Origin: Punica granatum | Taxonomy: Eukaryota > Streptophyta > Magnoliopsida > Myrtales > Lythraceae | Assembly (NCBI RefSeq): GCF_007655135.1 | Contig: NC_045131.1 | Location: 12,632,001-12,696,000 of the forward strand | DNA: 64,000 nt | Direction of reading: 5' to 3' | Part shown: positions 23,324 to 35,163 of the stretch, in pieces | Position numbering within the stretch: the stretch's first letter is position 1 | Layout: each line of letters starts with the position of its first letter | Program-made: the position numbers and the translations under genes | Notes under the pieces: model-generated | Seen by the model: the letters and a program-made list of their open reading frames with translations, nothing else | The model's database searches: none | What the model was told of the DNA's origin: nothing

Positions 23324-26300
23324 ACTCCACTCGAATCTGAATCTTCGACGCGTCGATTCGAACCCATCTGAGGAACTCCTTGAAGAGTCCCGACCCATAT
23401 ACTTCGGGGAAGGACTCGACGAGGATGGTCGAGTGCCCGAGATAGAAGAGAGTTTGCGCCGCCTTGAGAACCGCCAACTCACTTCCGTGGAGCCGACGGA
23501 GGAGATCAATGTGGGTACCGAAGAAGAACCTCGCATCCTAAAGATCGGGACAGGTCTCGACCCTATACAACGAGCCAGGATGATCGAATTTCTAAAAGAC
23601 TACCAAGAGGTCTTCGCTTGGTCCTACGCTGACATGCCGGGCTTAGATCCATCGATTGTCAAGCACTTCCTGCCGCTTGATACAGAGAGGTTTCCACCCA
23701 AAAGACAACACTTACGGCGGCAACGTGCCGGCCTTCTCCTCCGCATCAAAGAGGAGATTATTAAACAGATCAACGCAGGGTTCCTGGAGGTTTGCAATTA
23801 TTCTGAATGGGTAGCGAATATCGTGCCCGTAGAGAAGAAGGACGGAAGAGTTAGAGTCTGCGTCGACTACAGAGACTTCAACAAAGCCAGTCCCAAAGAT
23901 AACTTCCCCTTACCTCACATTGACGTCTTAGTCGACAACACAGCACGCCACACGTTGTTCTCCTTCATGGATGGCTTCTCCGGATATAACCAGATTCGGA
24001 TGGCCGAAGAGGACAAGATCAAGACGACGTTCATCACAATGTGGGGCACTTTCTGTTACCGAGTCATGCCCTTCGGCCTCAAAAATGCCGGGGCAACATA
24101 TCAGAGGGCGATGGTCACGCTATTCCACGACATGATGCACAAAGAGATCGAGGTCTACGTTGACGACATGATTGCCAAATCCAAAGAAGGAGAGGACCAC
24201 CTGGTTAATTTAAAACGCCTTTTTGACAGCCTCAAGAGGTACAAACTCAGACTCAACCCGACGAAGTGCACATTCGGCGCTAAGTCAGGGAAACTGTTAG
24301 GATTTGTGGTCAGTGAGCGAGGCATTGAGGTTGACCCGGACAAGGTGAAGGCAATCAGGGAGCTACGTCCGCCATCGACGGCCCGCGAAGTACGAGGTCT
24401 CTTGGGACGGCTGAATTACATTGCAAGATTTATCGCAAACCTGACAGACAAATGTCAACCACTCTTTCGTCTGCTTCGTAAAAATGCAGCAATTGAGTGG
24501 GACGAGGAATGTCAGAAGGCCTTCGATACTATCAAGGCATATTTGGCTCAGCCACCAGTGCTAGTTCCGCCGACACCAGATCGTCCGCTGATTCTTTACT
24601 TGACAGTGCGTCGGCAATCCCTAGGATGCATGTTAGGGCAGGAAGACGAGTCCACGCGTACAGAACACGCCATTTATTATTTGAGCAAGAAGTTTACCGA
24701 AGGGGAGTCTAACTACCCGGAGATTGAGAAGATATGTTGCGCGCTAGTGTGGGTTATGCAGAGACTTCGACAATACACGCTCTACCACACTATCCGCTTA
24801 TTGTCAAAGGCGGATCCCCTGAAGTACTTGCTCGATAGTCCATCTTCCATGAAGAACATTTCAAAGTGGCGATGTCAGCTGACAGAATATGACATTGAAT
24901 ATGTGCCCCGTACATCGGTTAAGGGGCAGGCAATTGCAGATCACTTAGCGGAGTTCCCAATCGAAGACGATACGCCAATCAACTCTAATTTTCCGGACGA
25001 AGGGATTCTCCAAGTGGATAGTGAGGAGAACAAATTCGCATGGAAGATGTATTTCGACGGCGCAGTGAATTCCACCGGTTCTGGTATCGGCGCACTGCTG
25101 ATATCCCCTGACGGACGTTATTATCCGATTGCAGCAAAAGTCGATTTTCCTTGCACCAACAACGTGGCCGAATACGAGGCATGCATCCTCGGCCTGCAGG
25201 CGGCGATCGACTTAAAGGTGAAGGAATTGGAAGTGTTCGGAGATTCTATGCTTACATTCTTCCAGACTCTGGGGCAATGGAAGACGAAGGACGAAAAGCT
25301 AGTGCCATATCACGAGTATCTTGAGGAGTTAGCGGAGAACTTCGAGAAAATCTCATTCACATACACACCTCGCATCAAGAACCAATTTGCAGATGCACTC
25401 GCGACGCTCGCATCCATGGTGAGCATCACGAAAGAAAACCTCATTGAACCACTCGAGATCGAGATCGCCAAAGGCCCTGCTCACTGCGACGCAATCGAAG
25501 CGACCGATGAGCAACCTTGGTACGAAGACATTAAGCATTTCTTGCAAACCGGTCGATACCCTACATTCGCTAACCGTCGTGATCGAAAAACGCTTCGGCG
25601 ACTCGCAACACATTATTTCCTGAGTGGAGAAACTCTCTATCGCCGTTCTTTCGACGCCACACTACTCCGGTGTGTCGACGAAGTCGAGGCACAACGTCTC
25701 ATGGGAGAGATACACGAAGGGAGCTGCGGACCCCACATGAGTGGGCTTATGCTTGCCAAGAAACTCATGCGTTTGGGTTATTTTTGGTCCACCATGGAAG
25801 CCGATTGCGTCAAACACGTCAAGCACTGCCACTTGTGCCAGGTATACGCCGACCAGATCAAAGCACCGCCTAACGAGTTGCGCCCGATGGCAGCCCCATG
25901 GCCCTTTTCAATGTGGGGTATCGACGTGATCGGTCCTATCAACCCCAAAGCATCCAACGGACACCAATTCATTTTGGTGGCGATAGACTATTTTACCAAG
26001 TGGATCGAGGCCGTAACGCTTGCTTCAGTCACAGCAAATGCCGTGGCACGTTTTCTCAAGCATGACATCATCGCCCGATACGGAGTTCCCGAGACGATCA
26101 TCACCGACAATGCCAAGAACCTGAACAACAGGGTCATTGACGAGTTTTGTGAGCAATTCAAAGTGCATCACCGCAACTCCACTCCATACCGTCCCCAAAT
26201 GAACGGTGCAGTGGAGGCTGCAAACAAAAATATCAAGAAGATCATCGAGAAAATGACGGTGACTTACAAAGATTGGCACGAGATGCTTCCTTTCGCGCTC

Positions 26301-26765
26301 TTGGCGTACCGAACATCTATCCGCTCTTCAACCGGGGCAACCCCGTATTCTTTGGTCTACGGCATGGAGGCCGTCCTCCCGATCGAAGTAGAGATTCCTT
26401 CCATGAGGGTCCTCGCCGAAACCGAACTTGAAGAAGCAGAATGGGCGAAGCAACGTTGTGAACAGCTCAATCTCATTGATGAGAGGCGGCTAACAGCACT
26501 CTGTCACGGCCAATGCTACCAACAGAGAATGGCCCGAGCGTTCAATGCGAGAGTCCGCCACCGCGAGTTCAAACCCGGTGACCTCGTCCTGCGGAAAGTC
26601 TTACATATTACACCTGATTCTCGGGGCAAGTTCGCATACAAGTACGACGGGCCTTTTGTCGTCAAGGAAGTCTTCTCCGGAGGGGCAATCATTTTAAGCG
26701 ACATGGACGGGACCGAAAATGCGCTCCCAGTCAACGCCGATGCCCTCAAGAAGTACTATCCCTAA
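23324..26765 (+). CDS. Retrotransposon pol: RT, RNase H, second RNase H, integrase
   Basis: One uninterrupted frame, open from 23316 and ending in TAA at 26765. No ATG lies near its start, which fits expression by splicing from gag-pro. Domains by codon counted from 23433: RT about 100-290 with the YVDDM active site near 240; a first RNase H about 375-480; a second RNase H about 535-660 with YFDGA, AEYEA, FGDS and FADAL giving a complete D-E-D-D set; an integrase HHCC finger about 762-803; an integrase core with GIDVIGP, TDNAKN and NGAVEAANK (D, D, E) about 825-930. The C-terminus ends DALKKYYP without a chromodomain, as expected of Tat elements. The first RNase H reads YLTVRR where the first catalytic Asp is normally found, so it is probably inactive. 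No stops or frameshifts are seen. Confidence 0.92.
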
Positions 26766-27890
26766 TTGGGTGCTTCGTCGTTCCACAGCCATTGCATGTC
26801 CCCGCAGCTACAACTCACACTTCCAACACTTGCCTTCCTCTGTATTCTTCAGGCTTCGCGCCCGTTTTACTTCAGCGCATCTTCTGTTATCAGCATTTAT
26901 GCCATCTCCATCCAATCCTTTCATATAAGAACATCTATGAGAGAAAAAGAATAATTTTCCCGCTAGGTTGAAAACCTCCCCGAGGCGACCTAGGCAAAAA
27001 TTAGGGAATGAGGGGCACGACTTAAAATCCCGCAAAGGGGAGCCGTGGCAAAAGGAGAGCATGAATTATATCCTTGCTAGGCTGAAAACCCACAAAGGGC
27101 GGTCTAGGCAAAAGTTAAAGGAACCGAGAGGTGCGATCGGACTCTATCTTGGGCAGTCGTAGCAAAAGGAGAGCATTCATGAGAGAAAAGTCAAAATAAA
27201 ATACCCCGTCAGGTCGTTGCGCGTTTTGCGGCCTGGGCAAAAATTAGGGAAAATTGTCGGTTCAACCACGAAAGAGCTGCGACACCTCGTGTGGAGCTAT
27301 GACAAGTAGTGGTTTAGCGGTTTTCAGCGCAAGCAAACTCTCTTCGACTCTACGGGTTCAAGACATGTCTCGAAATGAGTTCGAATCGTCGTATCCTTGA
27401 TTTAGAAGATTCCTAAAGATCCTTCCTTTTACCTTCATGCAAAAACTCTGCGGGTCATGCCCATCTTGCAAAGGCCATTCCTTCAAGTCAAATACATGTC
27501 ATACTCGGGGACGCGGTCACCCCTCAAACGGCCACTGAATCTAAATTCCCGGAATATCATTACATAGATTTCTTTACATATTGCAATTTCAGCAAGTTTT
27601 GCCCGACTGACAACGATCGTTGGTTATCGTTTTCCTGCATACAGGTCTGAGTGTACAGATCCCGGAAGGTGTCCCCCGAGCGGGCGTATGTCTGTCTCGT
27701 TCGACAAGCCGCAGTCCCTATTCGGGTGAAGGACCCAAAAAGGAGCACACGTCAACTCCGCCAGACAAACCCATGGGCGCACGACCAGCGACAGGGCGCA
27801 GTTATCACTGCATTATTTCAGCACAATACCGGCTTAACATCGAACAGATAGCCCTACGCTACCTCATAACAGTGATTCTAACTCTCGCAT
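26766..27890 (+). other. Retrotransposon 3' untranslated region with degenerate repeats
   Basis: Three diverged copies of a roughly 110-nt repeat begin near 26961, 27075 and 27205. Each has a CTAGG-type start, a GCCTGGGCAAAA or CTAGGCAAAA end, and a GAGAGCAT-type linker. AGGTTGAAAACCT in the first copy is a small inverted repeat. No coding capacity is recognised, and the ORFs near 27620-28024 are low-complexity. Confidence 0.6.
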
Positions 27891-28855
27891 TCACCGTTCT
27901 TTGGACTTCGTGTCCTTATTTACTGTTTTCCGGACTTCGTGTCCAAATCTACTGCATTCTGGACTTCGTGTCCACATTTACTGCTTTTCGGACTTTGCGT
28001 CCAGGACTTCGTGTCCATCTTTAACGCTTTTCGGACTTCGCGTCCAGGACTTCGTGTCCACATTTACTGCTTTTCGGACTTTGCGTCCAGGACTTTGTAT
28101 CCACCTTTACTGCTTTTCGGACTTCGCGTCCAGGACTTCGTGTCCATCTTTACCGCTTTTCGGACTTCGCGTCCAGGACTTCGTGTCCATCTTTATTGCT
28201 TTTCGGACTTCGCGTCCAGGACTTAGTGTCCATCTTTATTGCTTTTCGGACTTCGCGTCCAGGACTTCGTGTCCACATTTACTGCTTTTCGGACTCCGCG
28301 TCCAGGACTTCGTGTCCATCTTTACCGCTTTTCGGACTTCGCGTCCAGGACTTCGTGTCCATCTTTACTGCTTTTCGGACTTCGCGTCCAGGACTTCGTG
28401 TCCATCTTTACTGCTTTTCGGACTTCGCGTCCGCCTCTTACTGCATTTTGGACTTCGTGTCCACATTCATTGCATTCCGGACTTCGTGTCCGTGTCTACT
28501 GCATTCCGGACTTCGTGTCCTCATTTACTGCTTTTTGGGCTTTGTGTCCACATTCATTGCATTCCGGACTTCGTGTCCGTGTCTACTGCATTCCGGACTT
28601 CGTGTCCTCATTTACTGCTTTCCGGACTTCGTGTCCGCATTCACTGCATTTTGGACTTCGCGTCCGCATCTATTGCATTTTGGACTTCGTATCCACATTC
28701 ATTGCAATCCGGACTTCGTGTCCGTGTCCACTGCATTCCGGACTTTGTGTCCTCATTTACTCCTTTTCGGACTTCGTGTCCTCATTTACTGCTTTCCGGA
28801 TTTCGTGTCCGCATATACTGCTTTTCAGACTTCGTGTCCGCATTTAATGTCCTTC
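27891..28855 (+). repeat. Tandem array of hairpin-forming 29-nt and 43-nt units
   Basis: About 0.95 kb built around the 13-mer GGACTTCGTGTCC or GGACTTCGCGTCC, in which GGAC and GTCC can pair around a 5-nt loop. The first three units are 29 nt, about ten units from 27985 to 28430 are 43 nt (two 13-mers plus a 16-nt spacer), and about fourteen 29-nt units follow. All three forward frames stay open over long stretches because the unit lacks stop codons, so the 325-codon ORF at 27901-28878 is an artefact. Tandem repeats between pol and the 3' LTR are typical of Tat/Ogre elements. Confidence 0.9.
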
Positions 28856-28980
28856 AAGTATGCGTCTACATTTACTAATTTATGGTTTGTACTATTTTGC
28901 AACAGGCCAGACGATCGCTAGGATCAAACGAGGTGCTTCTCATAGTCTTTGGTTGTATCCTCTATCCGAGCACGCAACCA

Positions 28981-28993
28981 AAGAGGGGCAAGC
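28981..28993 (+). other. Polypurine tract
   Basis: AAGAGGGGCAAGC lies directly before the 3' LTR start TGTCAG and is the expected plus-strand primer. It is interrupted by one C and ends in a C. Confidence 0.6.
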
Positions 28994-31900
28994 TGTCAGC
29001 ACCCAATTTCGGTCCATCGGCTCCAGGGGGGCAAAATTGTCATTTTTCTATTTATCACCTTTTTTTTAAAAAAAAAAATTACTGTTCCGGGCAGTCCGGG
29101 CAGGCCGGGCAGCGGCAACCGGCTGCCCGTGATCTGGCTGGCCGCCCAGAACAGGAAATCGCGGATTTTCGCGATTTCCTCCCCAAATTGGCCGAAATCT
29201 CAACCAAAAATTGCAATTAAAGGGGGGGGGGAATCGAATTCGATCGGGACACAACAGAACCCACGGAGAAAAAAGGAGAAATTGGCTCTCGTTTCGGGAT
29301 TTTGGCAAATCGTTGCCCGATCGGAACAACGCCGGAAAACTGTGAAATCGCCTTGATTCCGACCGTCCCGGCCATCAGTGAAGCCCAGATCGGAGCCGGC
29401 GTGACCCAGGCGGTGCTCAAACCCCTCACCCGATCCTTTTCGCGTCGTCGTCGCGGCGTCCAACAGCCGGAACCGCCGCTCGCAGCCGATCGGCGCCGCC
29501 AGCACCACCCTCCTCCGGAGCTCGTCACTGATGGGCTTCGGCTCATTATTTCTCTGTTGCAGGACCAGCCCAGTTGGCCCAGTCCGCCAACCTCGGCCCA
29601 ACTATCCTTCCGCAGCCCAAGCCTTCGTCCGGCCCGAGTTGCTCCAGACCAGCCCACTCCTTTCGGGCGGTTTCTCCTTCGGACCGGCCGACCGATCCGA
29701 TCCGATCCGACCCGTTCGTCCGGCAGCTTTCGTATATTACAGAAACGCCCCCAAACTTTTGGGTTAGGTAAAATCTCAACTTAGCGGCATGTTTAGGGCT
29801 TTATATTAAATATCATGCTTGCTTGAATGATGATGACATGAAATAATTGCTTGTTGGTTGCGTAGATTATCAAAATTATGCCGAATCCGATTATTCTAAC
29901 TTTCTAATTTGTTCCATTCTAGTCCTGCAACGAATTTTCATATTTTTCAATCCTGCCAAAATTCCCAAATCAATTTTAAACCAGTCCCATGACATTTTCG
30001 ATATTTTCATCACGTCCCTAATTTTTTTCAGAATCAAATACTGCTCCAGAAAACCTTTGCATTTGTTTCAATTCAGTCCCTGGAGCATTTATTAATTTTT
30101 TTAAAATCAGCCCTAAATTTCAAAATTCATTTCAAACATACTCTGGGCTATTTCATTATTTCTAGCACATCCTCCGAATTTTTCAGAATTTAAAATCACC
30201 CCGGTAAACTTTTCAATTTGTTTCAATTTTGTCCCTGCAACATTTATTCATTTTAAAACCAGCCCTGAATTTCAAAAAATTAATTTTAAATAAACCCTAG
30301 CCCATTTTATACTTTCCCGAACATTCTCCAAATTTTATAGAATTTAAAAAAATCATTCTTCAAATTTTTTTTGATTTGTTTCAGTTTAGTCCTTGAAACA
30401 TTTTCCGTTACTTTATCAGTCTTTATTATTCTACATTATGTTGTTCGATCTTTATGCAAATTTTTCGAGATGACTGGAAATTAGAGTTTATCGGGCGATC
30501 TATTATTGATCGTTTCGACGGCTTGAAACCCAAAAAAAAATAAAATAAAGCATTCAGCAGATTTTAATTAAACTTAATGATTTCACCAATCGGGTAAACG
30601 GGACGTTCATTTGACTAATTAATTCACTCGACCTTAATAATTTTGCACGAATTGGTAATTAATCGGAAATACGCGTCGATAAATTGCAAATACGTGTTGA
30701 CGCCTTCTTTTCAAAATTCGCAAATTTCATACTAAAATCTGAGACTCGTGATCCGATGTGACATGGACGTCTGGGAAGAACTTGCATGTTTTGACTCGAG
30801 GCCTCCTAATTTTAGGTAACTCAAGTCGGGGTGTGGAAGTTCTTTTTAGATCACTTCCGGATAGATTGACCGTTTCTTTGACTTTTTGGGGTTCTCGCAT
30901 AACCCTAGAAGAATCAGGGAATCAGTCAACGCCGGTCACAGGCCGAGGTGGCCCGCATTGCGCAGTCTCTCTCTTTTCAAAAATAAATTTTCTATACAAA
31001 GGCAAAAAAGGCGTATTTACAATTTATTGTTATCTATGCATGATCTTGGGTAGTTAGATCGGGAATAACGGTTTAAGATACCAACATTTGACTTAATCGC
31101 ATACTCGGCCTAATAGAAAACAGAATGGGGATAGCGGGCTAGGCACTAGGCTGTAGGATTCTCGTGTCAAAATCCACATTCTATAATAACCTATCATAAT
31201 CAAAGTGTCACGATACATAACATTTTAAAATCAACCCACACATTCGAGACTTGATCACGGACACACACAGTCTGTCAGGTCCGGTAAATGATGCTGAATG
31301 CTACATGCCATTCCCCTCTTGCTTTTTGCTTGTTTTAGGGTAGGATTTGTATGCCAAGATACCTCGGTTAATAATCAATTAATCCACGTAAATTTGGTGA
31401 TAACAAAACCCCATTGATTGTTTATTTGAGCTTGCTTGTTACATCTTTTGCACTTGATTGTTATGCGGATCGAGCCCGATCCTTTAGGACTCGATTCACA
31501 TTGGGTCCAACGCCCATAACCGTCGATCACGGGGTCCAATGCCCTTATACACCGAGTGCGCACTTTAATTTCAATTTCAGTCTTTTCAAACCACACGGTG
31601 AGCACGAGTGGAATAATAACCGAATGCGAACCAACCGGGATCCAATTGTTATAATTTGTATTTCATTTATTTGAGAGAACAATGTGAGGATTTATGTTGT
31701 ATGTTTATTCATGTAAGAATCCCGGTCGGAGAGCAGACGGTCGGAGTGTTTCTTCGAATTTACGGTGTCAAAACGCGTAAGATGAGCGGAACTTAATTAA
31801 GGGGGTAATTAAATAAAATGGCAAGCCTAGACAAGCTAGAGTACCGATAGGGCATGCGAGATATAGGCTCGCATGTAACAGAACCCCCGAATTCGGAACC

Positions 31901-32118
31901 TTGGGTTTCGCAGACCATATGCCTTAGCAATTAGGTGTACTCCGTACCCCTAGACCTGGGTAACTTGCCGACCCTCGACCTTCGGGTCATAAAATGGCAA
32001 GTGTTGACTCCTTCTCACGTGCGTCCGTTGCGCGTCCCCGGGAAGGTGGATACTCCCAAGCCGCGTTGCATTTAGACGCGCGCATGCGTGCCCCGACGAG
32101 ACGAAATTCGGGTGCGCA
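28994..32118 (+). repeat. 3' LTR
   Basis: 3125 bp, same ends as the 5' LTR. Most differences from the 5' copy are C/T or G/A changes; others are one-base indels in homopolymers. Long ORFs inside it mirror those of the 5' LTR and are not genes. Confidence 0.93.
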
Positions 32119-32480
32119 CATCCTCGTCTACCAAAATATCAATAACTTTCCATGATCTACTAAAAAATCAATAACTTTAAAAAACTACATAGTTTGCTCA
32201 TATCATCTATCAAAATATGACTTCTTTTAAAAATCACATATATCAAAATATGACTTCTTTAAATTATTATAAATTTGACTTAGGAACTTATATATGTGTT
32301 CAAAAGAATTTTTAACATAAATAAGTGTTGTAACAATTATAAGTTTGTCATTGCCAAATATCCGCATATGTTATCGCATTAAGTAATATAGGAACTTAGA
32401 CATATTATACTGTAAAGATAATAACATGCTAAAATAACCATTCCAACAAAATTTGTACACATCAACATCTATAAAATTTT
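32119..32480. repeat. Left inverted-repeat arm, inner part, displaced by the Tat element
   Basis: CTACCAAAATATCAATAACT right after the 3' LTR continues the left arm that stops at 13954. It is complementary to about 33660-33975 and then to 33232-33315 of the right arm, matching ATTAAGTAATAT and CATCTATAAAATTTT. Confidence 0.75.
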
Positions 32481-33231
32481 AGAATGGTTATTTAGCATGA
32501 TTAAACTTGTTGGACACTAGGACCAATTACTTTAACATGGTTCAACTTATTTTGGCATGGTTATTTTAACATGGTCCATGTAGATATAAATTTATGGGAC
32601 CTATTGTAATTAAATTTTAATAATACAGATATGATCAAAATGATGAAGATAGAAATTCATCATATATGCATTATCAAAATTTAACGCCTAAATTGCAAAT
32701 GCAAAATTGAAATAAATCCTAAAAGTTTTTAAAAAATTATGTGCGATAAAAAAATATATAGTTGAAGAACTCACCTTCAAAAATCAAACTGTAGATGTAC
32801 CTAAGATTAAACTACGCGCATGTGAGCATATATCTATATCTATATGTTTTAAAAGTAAAACAAAAAATCATTTTTTAAAAAATTAAAAAATCGGAGATAA
32901 TAACAATCGGTTTTAAAAATCTATATTTATTTGTTTTTAAAATTGAAAATTTAAAATAAAAACTTAGAAAATCGTTAAAAAAATACTGAACAGCTCTGCA
33001 AATCTATATTTATGTATTTTTAAAAAATCAAAATTTCATTATTTAGAAAAAACTCAAAAGACTATGAAAATTCCATTCATAAGTGAAACGTTCTGGGACC
33101 ATCTGGCTTGACTCACCTTTATCTTGCTTTCATATATATACAGATGAGAATTTAGACATATTATACTACAACGACAATAACCATCATAAAATGACCATTC
33201 CATCATAACTTGTGTTCAACAAGTTGAACTA
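32481..33231. other. Central spacer of the inverted-repeat element
   Basis: AT-rich, with no ORF and no recognisable transposase. Short local inverted repeats occur, for example around 33155-33235 against 33240-33310. Confidence 0.5.
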
Positions 33232-34204
33232 GGCTAAAATTTTATAGATGTTGGTGTGCATAAATTCTGTTGGAATGATTATTGTCTTTGTAGTATAATA
33301 TATTTAAGTTCCTACTATGTACGTTTATAAAATCAAATTTAACTTAGCTTAACTTTACTTTACTTTTCCCTCGATTTAATAACACAATCATTACTTTTCT
33401 ATCTTTTTCTTCAAATTTTCTCTCATACATTTTCTTATCTATTATACAATTAATTTTTTAAAATTAAATTATCTCAACTATTCAATAATTTTTTCCTCAA
33501 TTTTAACACTTTTTTCATCAATTCAACAACACAATCATTACTTTTTTATTTCCTTTTTCAAATTCTCTCACATATTTTTCCTAATTATTTATGTCTTCAT
33601 TTTTACAAATAAAGCTAAATCAAATTAAATCAAACTTAACTTCTTTAGCAAATGCAATGTATATTACTTAATGTTATAACAAATATGGATATTATTTTGA
33701 TTTGCAAACGACAAACTTGTAATTGTTTTAACACTTCTTTTTTGTTAAAAATTCTTTTAACATTCTAATCAATATACATATATATATATATATATAAGTC
33801 CCTAATACAAACTTATAATCCTTCAAAGAAGTTATATTTTGATAGAAGTAATTTTTGAAAGAAGCCATGTTTTGGTAGATGAGGGAACATAAGTAAATTA
33901 TGTGATTTTTTTAAGTTATTGATATTCTGGTAGATGAGGGAAAAATTATTGATATTTTGGTATATGAGGAAAAAAAAGTAAATTACGTGATTTTTTAGGT
34001 CAAAAAGTTTGTGGCATGCCATCAACGTATGCAATCGTCTGCCACATCAGCGCCGTTAACGGCCATATCAGCAGTTTTGAGGGCCCAATTAACGGATTGG
34101 TCAGGAAAACGGATATAAACATGATGATTTTTCAGGCCAAAATTTAAAAACTTGATAGATCGAGAAATTTCATGAAAGTAATTGATTTTTGAGACTATTT
34201 TCTA
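33232..34204. repeat. Right inverted-repeat arm, with internal insertion
   Basis: This is the reverse complement of the two left-arm pieces. A stretch at about 33316-33645 has no left-arm partner. It contains two direct copies of a phrase beginning ACACAATCATTACTTTT (near 33383 and 33528), so it is probably a separate small insertion. A TA microsatellite lies at 33778-33796. Confidence 0.7.
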
Positions 34205-35143
34205 TTAATTTTAAGTCTAAATTAGCTAGGATTCTGACCATCCAATTAATTGCATGCATTTTCACCCAAAAGTTTTGCAAGTTTATCACGTAGTAATCCC
34301 ACCTAAGTTGTTCGATTTTTTTTGGGGATAGTTTTTTATTTTTTATTTTTGTTATAAAGAAGATACATGTATCCAGTACAAGTAATAAAATATAAATTTA
34401 AATAAAGAAGTAGAGACAACCTTGATAGAAGTGTACTGCAATACGGGATGAAAATTAAAATTAACATTCTTTGCAAGTGCCTATGTGGTCCCCCGTGAAG
34501 GTTGGTGAGAAGTATATTCCTTTTTCTTTTCTTTTTTTTTCTTTATAAAAAATATTTTATTTTATTTTATTTTTAATTTTATGAGCAACAAAATATGTAA
34601 ATGTAATATATAGGTTGGCCGGTAGGTAAAGAACTTTTCTCCCATACTTTGATTATCATCATTCGGGTTTCCCCTGACAAAACTAGCTAATGATTATCAT
34701 TAATTGACACTTGATTGAGCTTGAAGAAACACACGAGATGAGGCATGCATATAGTTCATGTGATATAACCCGGAGGAATTCCAAAATGAACATATATCAA
34801 GCATTTAAGAGTTTGTTTAATCAATCCAAATCACCCGATATTCTTAGATCTAGAAAAACCATCGATCTCCGCTATGAGATTGATGATCTCGTACACAATG
34901 TAATTTAATTAAATAAGTTTACCACGACGTACAAATTATGTTTGAATAAATGAATAAGCAAATAGATCAATGGAGGAGAATGGGAGGATTAGCTAAGGAC
35001 TTTCATGTCCTTCGTCCATTAATTAATTTATTTAGTTATACAATTAAGCTAGTGTGGGAGGTTCAACGACATACATCCATACATATTTGTTGGGGCTGAA
35101 GAGGACTGAAGAGAGGTGGCCCTATCCCTCCCAACTGACTCTG

Positions 35144-35163
35144 AAACCCTAACCCTAACCCTA
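35144..35163 (+). repeat. Short interstitial telomere-like repeat (telo box)
   Basis: AAACCCTAACCCTAACCCTA, nearly three plant telomere units. Telo boxes of this kind occur in plant promoters and at repaired breaks; no gene start follows closely here. Confidence 0.7.

Larger units (their letters stand above)
13955..32118 (+). mobile_element. Full-length Tat/Ogre-type Ty3/gypsy LTR retrotransposon
   Basis: An 18.16-kb element with two LTRs of 3123 and 3125 bp, both starting TGTCAGCACC and ending GGTGCGCA. Order: 5' LTR, primer site, ORF1, gag-protease, intron-like gap, RT-RNase H-second RNase H-integrase, degenerate repeats, tandem array, purine tract, 3' LTR. The extra ORF before gag, the second RNase H, the large size and the 3' tandem repeats are hallmarks of the Tat/Ogre lineage of plant Ty3/gypsy elements. 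By eye the LTRs differ at roughly 45 positions plus a few one-base indels, about 1.5%, which implies recent insertion. The flanking duplication is imperfect: CCCTC at 13950-13954 and TCCTC at 32121-32125, with two extra bases (CA) after the 3' LTR. The two gag-pro stops argue that this copy is not autonomous. Confidence 0.93.
13726..34213. mobile_element. Long-inverted-repeat (Mutator-like) element split by a retrotransposon
   Basis: The 9-mer TTAATTTTA occurs exactly at 13726-13734 and again at 34205-34213. Directly inside these copies, the left sequence is the reverse complement of the right sequence, with many mismatches. The left arm is 13735-13954 and continues at 32119-32480. The right arm is 33232-34204. 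Shared arm phrases include GGCATGCCACAAACTT, GTTAACGG, CCAAAATATCAATAA and CATCTATAAAATTTT. A 9-bp duplication plus long inverted repeats is the signature of Mutator-like elements. No transposase is visible between the arms, so it is non-autonomous. The left arm was later interrupted by the Tat element. Without that insertion the element would be about 2.3 kb. Confidence 0.75.

Noticed and set aside
27891..28855. CRISPR-like array
   Set aside because: This is a plant nuclear retrotransposon; the units are directly adjacent tandem repeats without unique spacers.
27901..28878. 325-codon ORF and two further long forward-frame ORFs
   Set aside because: They come from the stop-free tandem array; three frames are open at once.
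35115..35140. TAS3-like miR390 target site (CCTATCCCTCC)
   Set aside because: Only part of the site matches and no ta-siRNA sequence was found nearby.
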